Positions 37,058-46,404 are shown, counted from the stretch's first letter. The stretch is 64,000 nucleotides of DNA from JABMMZ01 sp964438995 (GCA_964438995.1 CAYTMQ010000003.1:257185-321184), one strand, 5' to 3'. Notes: generated from the letters alone by a model not told the origin. Numbers and translations: made by a program.

Positions 37058-38470
37058 ATGAAACAAATTAGATGGATAGGTATATCACTTTTTGCTGTAC
37101 TAGGTATTTTATCGGTTGTGCTGTACAAAGAAAGGGTCTTATATGTAGACTCAGCTTACTATGCATTTAACCTATTTAACAAAGGATTTCCAAACGCAGA
37201 GCACAACCGATTTGCTTTGTATTTGTATCAGTTAATACCTTGGGGAATGTTTGAGTTAAATATGCCAATGTCATTGACTTTAAGGGTGTATTCGCTATGT
37301 CATATTTTATTACATGCAATAGCTTTTTTATTGTTGCTAAAATGGAAACAACCAAAAATGGCAGGCCTTTTGGTCATTATGCAAATCATAGGTTATCGCG
37401 AATGTTTTTTCTTGGCAGTAAATGAGACAGCATTGGCTATTTCGGCTACTTCTTTATTGGCTGGATATTTAAACTATATACAGATAAAAGCCACACGAAA
37501 GCTACATGATATTCTTGTATTTTCAGCCTGTCTAATGATAGGCTTGTTTAGTCATCCTATGGCCATGATTATGATACCATTTGTAATAGGATATCACATC
37601 ATCGAATTTAAATGGTCTAGAAAAATCAGATCAAATATATATGCCCTGATGGTTATAGCACTTTTAGTTTTCATACTAAAAAAGATGGTCAGCAATGGCA
37701 GTGGATATGAAGACGATTTATTTGCGCAATTACATAATACTAAAAACATTTTATACAATCTAAGTGACGTATACAGCTTTAAATTCTTTACAGGAGAATT
37801 CAAATTAGAAGCTTATTTCTTCAAGATATATTGGATTCCGTTATTGATTGTGGTTTTTAACCTTTTAATGCTTTACCGTCTAAATAAACCAGTATTATTG
37901 ACCTATTATATATTGTCAACTGTTTCACTGTGGTTAATCATCATCATATTCTTTAACAGAGGTGATGGAAATATTTTCATGGAGAAGAACTACACGCCAT
38001 GGATTTTTGTTGCATTGTATCCATTGGTAACGGTTATTCAATTAAAAGGAGAACATTTACAGTTAAAGCACAGCATCGCTCATGTGGGAATATTACTATT
38101 CTCACTTTGGGGCATCTATAACATTAAAGATATGTACAGCAAGCGCCTATACTTGATGGACCAATTAATTACGGTGAAAAACCCTGGTAAAAGCAAACTA
38201 TTGATTAACGATAGCTTGGTGAACCATGAAGAATGGTTGGGTGTTTGGGCTTTGCCTTATGAAACTTTGTTGTTGTCAAAAGTTAAAGGTATTCCAGATG
38301 TAACTGCAAAAATTTATAAAGGTGAGCCAAATATTGAAAAAGAAATTTACAGAAAAGATATATTTTTGGGAGCTGATTTTATTCCAGTATTACCAGCCAG
38401 CTTTTTGTTAAATCAGGAAGTTTACCATCTAAAAGATGAACCATATTATAAAATAGAGAAATTTAAATAG
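37058..38470 (+). CDS. Polytopic membrane protein, unknown
   Basis: A 470-residue membrane protein with ~9-10 TM helices, beginning QIRWIGISLFAVLGILSVVLY, followed by an acidic-containing loop (YVDSAYY) and a C-terminal soluble part (~residues 365-470) with no known motif. Layout resembles GT-C glycosyltransferase-like proteins, but no family is confirmed. It begins 1 nt after the oxidoreductase stop, so it is in the same operon, although a functional link is not obvious. One base separates its stop from the converging ABC1-kinase gene. Confidence 0.72.
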   Translation: MKQIRWIGISLFAVLGILSVVLYKERVLYVDSAYYAFNLFNKGFPNAEHNRFALYLYQLIPWGMFELNMPMSLTLRVYSLCHILLHAIAFLLLLKWKQPKMAGLLVIMQIIGYRECFFLAVNETALAISATSLLAGYLNYIQIKATRKLHDILVFSACLMIGLFSHPMAMIMIPFVIGYHIIEFKWSRKIRSNIYALMVIALLVFILKKMVSNGSGYEDDLFAQLHNTKNILYNLSDVYSFKFFTGEFKLEAYFFKIYWIPLLIVVFNLLMLYRLNKPVLLTYYILSTVSLWLIIIIFFNRGDGNIFMEKNYTPWIFVALYPLVTVIQLKGEHLQLKHSIAHVGILLFSLWGIYNIKDMYSKRLYLMDQLITVKNPGKSKLLINDSLVNHEEWLGVWALPYETLLLSKVKGIPDVTAKIYKGEPNIEKEIYRKDIFLGADFIPVLPASFLLNQEVYHLKDEPYYKIEKFK

Positions 38471-38471
38471 G

Positions 38472-39764
38472 TTAGCTTTTAGTCTTAATTCTCGCCCCTA
38501 GCAAATTTAATATACTGTACAAACCAAAACAGGTTCTATTGATGTATAAGGCATCTTGTGGACCTCTAGCGCCGTTCACTTTTTTCAATAATGGGTCAGA
38601 AGAAAATTGTTCTCCTAGTTCATAAATCTTTCTAAAGTAAGTATCATCACTAAAGTCGAATTCTTTATTGTGAAAGGGTTTGCCTAGCAATCCAAGCATT
38701 TCGTTGAAATTCTTTTTTAACAACACTACTGTGCTCGCATCGTCTTCTTTCAATAAGAAATCCAATTGATACAAAGCTTCTGTAAAAGCTTTATCATCGG
38801 CAATAAAATCTATATTTAGTAGATTAAAATATGCCTTGTGAAAGGTCTCATCTATCTCTTTGACACAACCAAAATCGATAACACCTAATTTTAAATCTGG
38901 GGTTACGATAAAATTACCAGGATGTGGATCAGCATGTACCATTTTCAATTCAAAGATTTGATACATGTAGAAATTCCATATGTACTGACCAATAGTATCT
39001 CTTTGTTTCTGACTGGGTTTAGTATTAATAAATTCAGTTAACGCTTGTCCATCGAGCCAATCCATAGTTAGAATTTTACCTGTACTTAACTCTGGATAAT
39101 AATTCGGGAATACCACACCCTCGATGTTAGAACATGCTTTAGAAATGGAAACAGATCGCTTTAATTCTAGAAAATAATCCGTTTCTTCTAATAGCTTTAA
39201 TTCAACTTCTTTAAAATATTTGTTGATGTCGGTGCCTTTTAAATTAAGTAATCTGACTGCTAACGGCTTAACCAATTTCAAATCCGAACTAACACTTTCT
39301 GCTATTCCAGGATATTGAACTTTAACGGCATACTGCTTTTTTCCTTTGGTTGCTTTATGCACCTGACCAATGCTAGCGGCGTTAATGGCAGAACGACTAA
39401 AGCTATCGAACAGATCTGAGGGCACTTTAGACAGTTCTTTTTGAAACGTTTTTAGCACCAATGGATAACTCAAAGGAGGCGCACTATATTGAGCCATTTG
39501 GAATTTATTTTGATAAGCAGCAGGAAGTATGTTTTTATCCATACTAAGCATCTGTGCAACCTTTAAAGCCGAACCTTTCAATTTGCTTAACGTATCATAG
39601 ATATCGTCAGCATTATCTTGATTTAATTCTTCTCTAGATAGGTCAGGATTAACTGCTTTTTTAAGATAATATTTTAGATAATTTCCCCCTATTTTAGCTC
39701 CAGTACCGGCAAAACTTGCGGCTCGTTGAATCTTAGAGCTTGGAATTTTTACTTGTTCTTTCAT
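38472..39764 (-). CDS. ABC1/UbiB-family atypical kinase
   Basis: A 430-residue protein-kinase-like ATPase. Motifs: KGSALKVAQMLSMD in place of the KxGQ region, alanine-rich loop NAASIGQVHKA, AVKVQYPG (Lys), VHADPHPGNF (catalytic loop) and VIDFGCVKE (DFG). No TM segment. Bacterial relatives support ubiquinone or other lipid metabolism. Odd: the usually invariant KxGQ reads KVAQ (Gly to Ala); this may be normal for the Bacteroidota branch. It is 21 nt downstream of a TetR-type regulator on the same strand, a pair recurring in this phylum. Confidence 0.9.
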   Translation of the reverse strand: MKEQVKIPSSKIQRAASFAGTGAKIGGNYLKYYLKKAVNPDLSREELNQDNADDIYDTLSKLKGSALKVAQMLSMDKNILPAAYQNKFQMAQYSAPPLSYPLVLKTFQKELSKVPSDLFDSFSRSAINAASIGQVHKATKGKKQYAVKVQYPGIAESVSSDLKLVKPLAVRLLNLKGTDINKYFKEVELKLLEETDYFLELKRSVSISKACSNIEGVVFPNYYPELSTGKILTMDWLDGQALTEFINTKPSQKQRDTIGQYIWNFYMYQIFELKMVHADPHPGNFIVTPDLKLGVIDFGCVKEIDETFHKAYFNLLNIDFIADDKAFTEALYQLDFLLKEDDASTVVLLKKNFNEMLGLLGKPFHNKEFDFSDDTYFRKIYELGEQFSSDPLLKKVNGARGPQDALYINRTCFGLYSILNLLGARIKTKS

Positions 39765-39785
39765 ATCTTCCCCTCAGTTCCAGTT

Positions 39786-40448
39786 CTAGAATGAATGTTT
39801 GAGTTTATCTTGAATTAAAAATTTCCATAAATCGATGATGTTGTCGATAGCGCTTTTGCCCATCAATTCCATCAAAAGATTGACTGATTTCTCAATAAGA
39901 GCATCGGTCTTTTCGAATCCTTTACTATCGTCTTTCATCCAATACCCAATAATAAATTGGATGTTTAACCACAAAGCATCTGGGTATCTGTCTGTCAATA
40001 ATTTTCTGTCTTCAATTTCCTTGTCTTGAATACCGCTTTGAATGACTTGTTTTGCAAACTCTTTAATGATTGGCTTTATTACTTCAGAGGCAGACAAAGG
40101 CAATTTTGTTTGTTTCAAACTGTATACAAAATAGCTTCGATTTTGGTTTAATACTTCAACGAGTGTGAAGAACAATCCCAACATTTTTTCTTTGGCAGAA
40201 TAGTTAGCAAACTCTTTAGACTCGATTAAAGTTTGAATGGTTTGATTGGCAGCTTCAGTCCAGATATGTTTCTCAAGTGCTTCAAATCCGCTAAAAAATT
40301 GATAAAAATCAGATTCTTTAATATCAAGATTTTTAGCAAATGCATAGACTGAGCTAGGATGTTCATTTTCAGTTAGGACGTAATCGATAAATGCATCAAT
40401 TAACGATTGTTGATCAATGGATTTTGTCTTTGTAGATTTTGAAGCCAT
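39786..40448 (-). CDS. TetR-family regulator paired with the ABC1 kinase
   Basis: A 220-residue regulator: N-terminal HTH region IDAFIDYVLTENEHPSSVYAFAKNLDIKESDFYQFFSGFEALEKHIW matches the TetR three-helix layout (xxFFxxxExL-like end), and an all-alpha ligand domain follows with ~7 helices. Basic N-terminal arm (SKSTKTK). I use the ATG at 40448; one more lies 6 nt upstream. It probably controls itself and the kinase. No clean -7 element was found; an off-by-one TTAATTTG lies about 20 nt upstream. Confidence 0.85.
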   Translation of the reverse strand: MASKSTKTKSIDQQSLIDAFIDYVLTENEHPSSVYAFAKNLDIKESDFYQFFSGFEALEKHIWTEAANQTIQTLIESKEFANYSAKEKMLGLFFTLVEVLNQNRSYFVYSLKQTKLPLSASEVIKPIIKEFAKQVIQSGIQDKEIEDRKLLTDRYPDALWLNIQFIIGYWMKDDSKGFEKTDALIEKSVNLLMELMGKSAIDNIIDLWKFLIQDKLKHSF

Positions 40449-40565
40449 AACCATTAAACAAATTAAAATTCATTTTGTTGGTTGTATCTAAAAATATTTT
40501 TTTGTCATGAAAGCATCAGAAAAGCAGTTATTTATCATTAAATTGTAATATTTAGAATGTATAAA

Positions 40566-40595
40566 TTGTATATTAAAAGTAACCTATTAGATTTG
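40566..40595 (+). promoter_or_regulatory. Promoter (-33 TTG, -7 TAGATTTG)
   Basis: TTG at 40566-40568, 19 nt, TAGATTTG at 40588-40595, 8 nt before the ATG at 40603. Near-perfect and predicts an almost leaderless transcript. Confidence 0.65.
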
Positions 40596-40602
40596 AAACA
40601 TT

Positions 40603-43380
40603 ATGAATAAACTATCTACTTTGAAAAATTTTGCATTCGCTTTAATTTTTATTACATTCAACCAAGTTTTTTCGCAAGTCCCAAGTGCTAAATTTGGTCC
40701 TAACAAATTAATTTATGTTGAGCAATACGGATCAACTCAATTATTTGACTCATCCACAAACAACCCTACACAATGGGAATGGTATATTTTTGATTCTATC
40801 ACATATAAAAGTCAAGGATTTTATCCAAACCTATCATCTGGAGAAATATATTCTGATCCATGGGGAAATGGGAATGATGAATTCTCTAAAAATCCAGAAT
40901 TTGCATTTGATGTCCCAGGCACCTATTCTGTTAAAATGAGGTGCAAAAACTCAACTGGTTGGTCGAATTGGGTAATTAAAAAAAATTGCATTAAAGTACA
41001 ACTGCCTACATTATATAATTTAGGATATGGTACTTATGGTGCCAATAATGATAATATTGTTGATTCAGACACAGGAACAATCTCAGATGATGGAGGAATA
41101 AATCTAAACTATGGCAACAACCAAGGCATCAACACACGTTCATATCTCTATATTCAACCGTGCAAAGCCAAAAAAATCACTTTAATCATGCAGAAGTTAA
41201 AATTTGCAGATAATGGTGATATACTGAATGTTTATGATGGAGATTTCGTTGGTCAAAATAACTTACTTGCCTCTTGGACAAAGAACAACACCTCTAATAA
41301 AACCGTTGTTGCAAACAGTGGTAAAATGCTTATAATTTTTACGTCAAACAGCAGTGGCGTAGATTCTGGATTTTATGGTACTTATAGTGTTATAAAGGAT
41401 ACCTCTATTGCATCTGCAAGCTATAATTTTGATGTAGATTCTCCTTATTACAATTCGACACCTGCAAGGTTTTATTCCAAAGTTGTCAATAAAATAGGTT
41501 CTCCAACATACGAGTGGACTGTCAATGGCAATCAAGTTAGCAATAATTCAAAATCAAATTTCAATTATACATTCACTTCTGATGGTAAATACAATGTTTG
41601 TATGTATGGAAAAGCATGTGATGAAGTTAAGAAAATTTGTAAGGACATATACGTTGTGACTGCAAATTCTAAAACGACTATCAACTTTAAAAGTAAATCG
41701 TATGCAAGATATGCATACGATTCTGTTTTTCTTATCCCAGAAACTAGCAATGCCAATCGATTTGAATGGTTCATCACACCCACTTCATATCAATTACTAA
41801 ATCCTCCCGCTTCACCTTCAAGTGTAAAGTCAGGTGAGATTAAAATTAACGCACTTCCGGGTGATACATTATATGTTCCGAGAATCTCTTTTTTAGATAC
41901 TGTATGTTATACAATCAAACTGAAAGCATATAACAGTTTAAATCCTAGTACAACTATAGATTCTTTAACAAAATCCAATTATATCTGTGCTACTGATTTT
42001 AGGCAGGTTTATGGTATATTTGGAACCGTGTATAATGACATCAATAACAATTGTCAAATTTCAAGTTCAGAACCCTATTTAAACAACGTACCCATTAAAC
42101 TGTATGACAGCAATAACAAATTAATTGCTTATACACAAACATTTGGAAATGGTATTTATAGATTTGATAAAACAGTTGGAACTTATTCCATTAAAATAGA
42201 TGTAGCAGGTAGTAATATCTTAACCAAATGTCCAACAGGAGATGATTCTACAATTACCATAAGCAATCAGAATAAATCAAATGGTGTCAATTTTGGCGTG
42301 TCTTGCAGTCAATATGAAGATATAGGAGTAGCCTCGATTCGAAGAAGCGGATGGGTGTTTCCTGGTCGTTCTCACGAACTAACTGTTGGAACAGGAGATC
42401 TTATTAATAAATTTACTGGCATTAATTGCAGCAACGGAACTGGTCAGAGTGGTACAGTAAAGATAGAACTTGCAGGAAAAGCTAATATTATTAGCGCAAA
42501 TGTAACTCCAAGTTCTACTAGTAATAAAGTTTATACTTTTAATGTTTCAAATTTCAACAATGTCAACCTATATGAGACTTTTAAATTAACCATTAAAGTA
42601 GATACAAATGCAAGTGCTAGTGATTCTCTTACAGTTCAGGTAAAAGTAACCAATAGTGGCTCAGATATTGACACTAATAACAATAAATTCACCTTTAAAT
42701 ACAGGGTAATAAATTCGTACGACCCGAATGAAAAAGATGTAAGTCCAATGAATGTATCGCCATTATTTAATGATTGGTTAACATATACCATTCACTTCCA
42801 AAATACTGGTTCAGCACCCGCCTTCAATATTAGATTAGCTGATACCTTAGATCAAAATTTAGACCTTGAAACTTTCACAGTACTAAATGCTAGTCATGAA
42901 AAACGTGTAAGTCTTAAAGGGAGAGCACTAAACATCTACTTTGATGACATCATGTTACCTGATAGTTTCACAGACAAAGAAGGCTCTAAAGGATTCTTCC
43001 AATACAAAATCAAACCTATTGATGGCTTAGGAAAAGGCATACAAATAAAAAATACTGCATATATTTATTTTGATTACAATGCGCCTGTGGTAACGAATAC
43101 TACGATTAATGAATATGTCGAAAAAGAAAACTCAATTATAAATATTTATAACAGTGATATAAGTATATATCCTAATCCTAGTGCAGGCATTTTTAAATTT
43201 GAAATGTCTAAAGGTGAAATTCAAAAAGTAGAAATTTTCAATTCTGTAGGCACAAAAATTATATCTAATCAAATCGACACAAACAAAGAAGTTAATTTGA
43301 GTCAATATCCCGAAGGTATTTATTTGGCTAAGATTTACACCAGCAAAGGTGTTTATTACACAAAATTGATCCGCATATAA
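40603..43380 (+). CDS. Large secreted T9SS protein with CUB-, PKD- and DUF11-like domains
   Basis: A 925-residue exported protein. Signal peptide (KLSTLKNFAFALIFITFNQVFSQ), PKD/Ig-like domain at ~20-130 (WEWYIFD, GTYSVKMRCKN), CUB-like domain at ~150-270 (ILNVYDGDF, SGFYGTYSV), a second PKD-like domain, SdrD/carboxypeptidase-regulatory-type repeat at ~475-565 (GTVYNDINNNCQIS, GNGIYRF), then a conserved-repeat (DUF11/DUF7619-like) region at ~700-830 with SYDPNEKDVSP and FQNTGSAPAFNIRLADTL, and a type A sorting domain (ISIYPNPSAGIFKFEM, YPEGIYLAKIY, TKLIRI). Probably a cell-surface adhesin or matrix protein. No catalytic residues seen. Confidence 0.85.
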   Translation: MNKLSTLKNFAFALIFITFNQVFSQVPSAKFGPNKLIYVEQYGSTQLFDSSTNNPTQWEWYIFDSITYKSQGFYPNLSSGEIYSDPWGNGNDEFSKNPEFAFDVPGTYSVKMRCKNSTGWSNWVIKKNCIKVQLPTLYNLGYGTYGANNDNIVDSDTGTISDDGGINLNYGNNQGINTRSYLYIQPCKAKKITLIMQKLKFADNGDILNVYDGDFVGQNNLLASWTKNNTSNKTVVANSGKMLIIFTSNSSGVDSGFYGTYSVIKDTSIASASYNFDVDSPYYNSTPARFYSKVVNKIGSPTYEWTVNGNQVSNNSKSNFNYTFTSDGKYNVCMYGKACDEVKKICKDIYVVTANSKTTINFKSKSYARYAYDSVFLIPETSNANRFEWFITPTSYQLLNPPASPSSVKSGEIKINALPGDTLYVPRISFLDTVCYTIKLKAYNSLNPSTTIDSLTKSNYICATDFRQVYGIFGTVYNDINNNCQISSSEPYLNNVPIKLYDSNNKLIAYTQTFGNGIYRFDKTVGTYSIKIDVAGSNILTKCPTGDDSTITISNQNKSNGVNFGVSCSQYEDIGVASIRRSGWVFPGRSHELTVGTGDLINKFTGINCSNGTGQSGTVKIELAGKANIISANVTPSSTSNKVYTFNVSNFNNVNLYETFKLTIKVDTNASASDSLTVQVKVTNSGSDIDTNNNKFTFKYRVINSYDPNEKDVSPMNVSPLFNDWLTYTIHFQNTGSAPAFNIRLADTLDQNLDLETFTVLNASHEKRVSLKGRALNIYFDDIMLPDSFTDKEGSKGFFQYKIKPIDGLGKGIQIKNTAYIYFDYNAPVVTNTTINEYVEKENSIINIYNSDISIYPNPSAGIFKFEMSKGEIQKVEIFNSVGTKIISNQIDTNKEVNLSQYPEGIYLAKIYTSKGVYYTKLIRI

Positions 43381-43391
43381 ATCATTGTTTG

Positions 43392-43435
43392 GTAATAAGT
43401 TTTTCATTTACTTTGAGAAATGAAAAACTTATTAC
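43392..43435. repeat. Perfect 18-bp inverted repeat covering a start codon
   Basis: Left arm GTAATAAGTTTTTCATTT (43392-43409), 8-nt loop, right arm AAATGAAAAACTTATTAC (43418-43435). The right arm includes the ATG at 43420 and the first five codons. It extends by a G-T and a T-A pair. It has no trailing T tract, so it is not a typical terminator. Confidence 0.9.
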
Positions 43436-44169
43436 TATTAATCATTACTTTTTTGACCATCAATGTTTATGGTCAAACCAATTATCAAGACGTTATATAC
43501 CTTAAAAATGGCTCCAAGATAAAAGGTATGATAACAGAATTTGTTCCAAATGTATCATATACTATAACCACAACCGATGGAAGTATTTTTGTTTGTAACA
43601 TTGGAGATATCATTAAAATTGCAAAAGAGGCTGTTATTAGTCAAAGTGCCACTTCACCAACTGGTAACACTACAAATAAAACAGATTCTAATTCACAACT
43701 TTTTAAAAAAGGATATAGAGGTATTGTAGAGTTGGGTTATGGTTTAAAATCTGGCAAATACGGTCTTGATGTTACCAATTTCAACTTTGTAAATGGTTAT
43801 CAATTAAATGAAAAAATGTTTGTAGGTATTGGAACTGGATTCAAATATTTTACAGAATCAGAATTCACTTTAATCCCTTTATATGCCGACTTTAAATACA
43901 GCTTTTTAAATCAAAAAGTAAGTCCAATTTTGGGCTTTAGTGCCGGATTTTCTTTTAACCCTAACGATGGGTTTCAAGGCGAAGGATTTCTTTTCAATCC
44001 TTCTATTGGGGCTCAAATTAAAGGCAATGGTAATATGCGATACAATATCTCATTAAACTATCAAACTCAGCAAATGAATTTTATTGTACTTGAACCTGGA
44101 GGTGCTTTCTTTACCAATGCCATAAGATTTTCTGAGTCAGCTGGACTAACATTAGGAGTAGTGTTCTAG
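43420..44169 (+). CDS. Outer-membrane beta-barrel protein
   Basis: A 249-residue exported protein. Signal peptide KNLLLLIITFLTINVYGQ; residues ~22-60 hold a small SH3/LSm-like segment, DVIYLKNGSKIKGMITEF and SYTITTTDGSIFVCNIGDI, commonly found before barrels in Bacteroidota; residues ~100-249 show alternating-hydrophobic strands (YRGIVELGYGLKSGKYG, KMFVGIGTGFKYF) and end in a beta strand (AGLTLGVVF). No function beyond a membrane barrel can be given. The start codon lies in the right arm of an inverted repeat, so translation may be structure-controlled. Confidence 0.83.
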   Translation: MKNLLLLIITFLTINVYGQTNYQDVIYLKNGSKIKGMITEFVPNVSYTITTTDGSIFVCNIGDIIKIAKEAVISQSATSPTGNTTNKTDSNSQLFKKGYRGIVELGYGLKSGKYGLDVTNFNFVNGYQLNEKMFVGIGTGFKYFTESEFTLIPLYADFKYSFLNQKVSPILGFSAGFSFNPNDGFQGEGFLFNPSIGAQIKGNGNMRYNISLNYQTQQMNFIVLEPGGAFFTNAIRFSESAGLTLGVVF

Positions 44170-44320
44170 CATTTTAGTCATTGAACTGTAAATTTTCACA
44201 CCTTGAATCATATTTCTGCAATGTTTTCAAGACATTTAAACTGTGTGGTCAAAATCCATATTACATTTGAATAAAGATAGAGAAACTATAAGATTTTCTG
44301 ATTTTGATTAATTGCTGCAT

Positions 44321-44354
44321 AGAAAACCCTAAGTCGAAAGATTTGGGGTTTTCT
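44321..44354. terminator. Bidirectional hairpin at converging genes
   Basis: AGAAAACCCTAAGTC pairs with GATTTGGGGTTTTCT (two G-T pairs) around a GAAA tetraloop. It lies after the barrel gene and overlaps the last base of the opposing YdeI-like gene. Confidence 0.75.
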
Positions 44355-44974
44355 TATTCATTCCAACCCAAACCTTTTAAGACTTTTTCTTTGCTCTTTT
44401 CTATTCTTGAAATTCTTGTTGCACTCTGTTTTGCACCGCTGTAATGCAATACCCAACCCCTTTGTCTACCAGGCGTTAAAGCGTGAAATGCCATATTAAA
44501 TGAAGTATCCTTTTCTAGCGCCTCTATTAGCTCCTCAGGCATCACAATATCATTAGGTTTTTTGAAATCAACTTTCTTACCATTTAACTCATTGTCTATT
44601 GCCTCTTGAATATAGTTGCGAATGTTGTTTTCTTGTTTTTGAATTTCCTTTAGACTTGTAAATTTAAAATATCTTCCAGATTGAGAATTGTCTCCTGGAC
44701 TGCTCAATAGTTGTTTGGTATCTTTTAATAGCGACCCTTTGAAAAAACTTATGGCGCAAAAGTCTTTAAAAGCCGCAATTATGAAAATATTTTTGCCTTC
44801 TACCGTATAACATGGTACACTCCATTTAAGCTCTTCAGTAAGGCCCAAATCATTGGCTATAATCCTTAAGTATTCTAGTTCTTCAATCCAATTGTGCACT
44901 TTACACTGTGGAGTTTGATAATATTTACATCTACCACAGCCGTCTTTTAAATATAAATCTACATTTGGATTCAT
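44354..44974 (-). CDS. YdeI/OmpD-associated family protein with N-terminal Cys motif
   Basis: A 206-residue cytosolic protein. N-terminal Cys cluster GCGRCKYYQTPQC, then a DUF1801-like domain (LTEELKWSVPCY, AAFKDFCAISFFKG, FTSLKEI) and a C-terminal YdeI/OmdA domain ending HALTPGRQRGWVLHYSGAK and SRIEKSKEKVLKG. Function of the family is unproven. It is a paralogue of the next upstream gene, from which the Cys cluster is absent, so that copy has gained (or this one kept) a metal or redox site. Last gene of the five-gene ArsR-led operon. Confidence 0.87.
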   Translation of the reverse strand: MNPNVDLYLKDGCGRCKYYQTPQCKVHNWIEELEYLRIIANDLGLTEELKWSVPCYTVEGKNIFIIAAFKDFCAISFFKGSLLKDTKQLLSSPGDNSQSGRYFKFTSLKEIQKQENNIRNYIQEAIDNELNGKKVDFKKPNDIVMPEELIEALEKDTSFNMAFHALTPGRQRGWVLHYSGAKQSATRISRIEKSKEKVLKGLGWNE

Positions 44975-44977
44975 AGT

Positions 44978-45556
44978 TTAATCATTTAGTCCCTTTCCAG
45001 AAAGTATCAATGACTTACTTTTTTCAATTCTATCAATTCTTGTTTTGCTTTGCTTAGCAGATGAAAAATGCAATAGGTAATTGCGTTGTCTGCCAGGTGT
45101 TAAGTTGTAAAATGCTGTATTAAGTGCCTTGTCTTGTTTTAAATACTCCTTAAATTCTTCAGGTATTTCAAATTCATCAGTCTTTTTAAATTCTATTTTA
45201 GCTCCTGATTTTTCGAGCTCTATGGCGTCAATAATATAAGAGCGAATCATCTCCTCCTGTTCTTCAATCTGCTTTAGACTTGTAAATCTTAGTTGCTTTG
45301 TTGCTTGCACATTTTTGGTCTGTTGCACCAATAGATTAAAATGGTCTTTCAACAATGACCCTTTAAAAAACAGAAAAGCACAATAGTCTTTAAAAGTATG
45401 GATCAACACAATATTTTTACCATTATCCAAATAACATGGACTACCCCATTTTAACTCTTCAGTAAGTCTACAGTTGAGCACAATATTCCTTAAGACGACA
45501 ATTTCCTTTTGCCATCTTTTTTCCTTATCGAAATAGAAATTTACTTTAGGGTTCAT
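44978..45556 (-). CDS. YdeI/OmpD-associated family protein
   Basis: A 192-residue paralogue of the gene at 44354-44974: LTEELKWGSPCYLDNGKN, FKDYCAFLFFKGSLLKD, FTSLKQIEEQEE and the end LTPGRQRNYLLHFSSAKQSKTRIDRIEKS. The two are adjacent (3 nt apart) and clearly a tandem duplication with subsequent divergence. Its ATG overlaps the DoxX stop (ATGA). Function unknown; belongs to an ArsR-controlled stress operon. Confidence 0.87.
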   Translation of the reverse strand: MNPKVNFYFDKEKRWQKEIVVLRNIVLNCRLTEELKWGSPCYLDNGKNIVLIHTFKDYCAFLFFKGSLLKDHFNLLVQQTKNVQATKQLRFTSLKQIEEQEEMIRSYIIDAIELEKSGAKIEFKKTDEFEIPEEFKEYLKQDKALNTAFYNLTPGRQRNYLLHFSSAKQSKTRIDRIEKSKSLILSGKGLND

Positions 45557-45933
45557 GGTACAATCTGAATTTTTCTATTGTCTGGACGCAATTTCCAAGA
45601 TACAATAGTAAGCAATAATAGCAACATACTAGGTAAAATTTCTGTTATATGACTTCCAGAAAAGGCATGGGATATAATAGCACCTGACATAGCGAAGAAA
45701 AATCCTGCATAAGCCCATTCTTTAAACAACTTAAAACTTGGTACTAATACTACAATTACACCTAGAATTTTCCATACTCCAATGATGTACAATAGATATT
45801 TGGGATAACCTAGATGTTGCATTTTTATCAATTCATCAGGATGTTGCATCAACTGAACGATAGCAGTTGATACCATACCTAGACTTAGCCAAAGGGTTGA
45901 CACCCAGTATGCGATTTGTATTCTTTTATTCAT
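45553..45933 (-). CDS. DoxX-like membrane protein
   Basis: A 126-residue protein with four predicted TM helices: YWVSTLWLSLGMVSTAIVQL, YLLYIIGVWKILGVIVVLVPSF, then two more. Fits the DoxX-like family and is similar in plan to the DoxX at 31013. Located between the AHSA1 gene (2 nt gap) and YdeI (4-nt overlap), so translationally tied to the operon. Confidence 0.88.
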   Translation of the reverse strand: MNKRIQIAYWVSTLWLSLGMVSTAIVQLMQHPDELIKMQHLGYPKYLLYIIGVWKILGVIVVLVPSFKLFKEWAYAGFFFAMSGAIISHAFSGSHITEILPSMLLLLLTIVSWKLRPDNRKIQIVP

Positions 45934-45935
45934 AA

Positions 45936-46403
45936 TTAATTGTTTGCTTTAAATAGCTTTTCCAATTTTGCATGAGCCATATTGATGCCTTGTAAGAAAG
46001 GTAGTTTCATGATATTATCTCTATCTTCAACAGATTTATAAATCACTTGCATTTTAAGTCTGCTATGTTCGCTATCTATGGCTTCAAATTCATAAAACTC
46101 AAGTTGCACTGGAAATGGTGTATTCATCATTTGAAAAGTTCTGATGATGCGTTGTTCATGCACAATTTCATGTATGACACCTTGAGTAGTTAAAACAATA
46201 TGACCATTGGCATCTTTAGTTTCATTTTTCCAAGCGCCTAGAGTATGATTATCGAGTTTCAGAACAGTTGTTCCCATCCATTCTTCGATGCAATCTTTAT
46301 CAGTATATGCCTTGAACAAAAGTTCAATAGGCAAATCAAAATCTCTATAAATCCTTACAAATTGTTCATTTGGATTGGCTTCTACTTTGGTTTTAAGTTC
46401 CAT
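45936..46403 (-). CDS. SRPBCC/AHSA1-family protein
   Basis: A 155-residue START-like hydrophobic-ligand domain: VRIYRDFDLPIELLFKAYTD at the N-terminus, then EEWMGTTVLKLDNHTLGAWKNETKDANG and ending in the long C-terminal helix GINMAHAKLEKLFKAN. AHSA1-type proteins with ArsR neighbours are common stress-operon members with unknown ligands. One nucleotide separates it from arsR-like upstream. Confidence 0.9.
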   Translation of the reverse strand: MELKTKVEANPNEQFVRIYRDFDLPIELLFKAYTDKDCIEEWMGTTVLKLDNHTLGAWKNETKDANGHIVLTTQGVIHEIVHEQRIIRTFQMMNTPFPVQLEFYEFEAIDSEHSRLKMQVIYKSVEDRDNIMKLPFLQGINMAHAKLEKLFKANN

Positions 46404-46404
46404 A

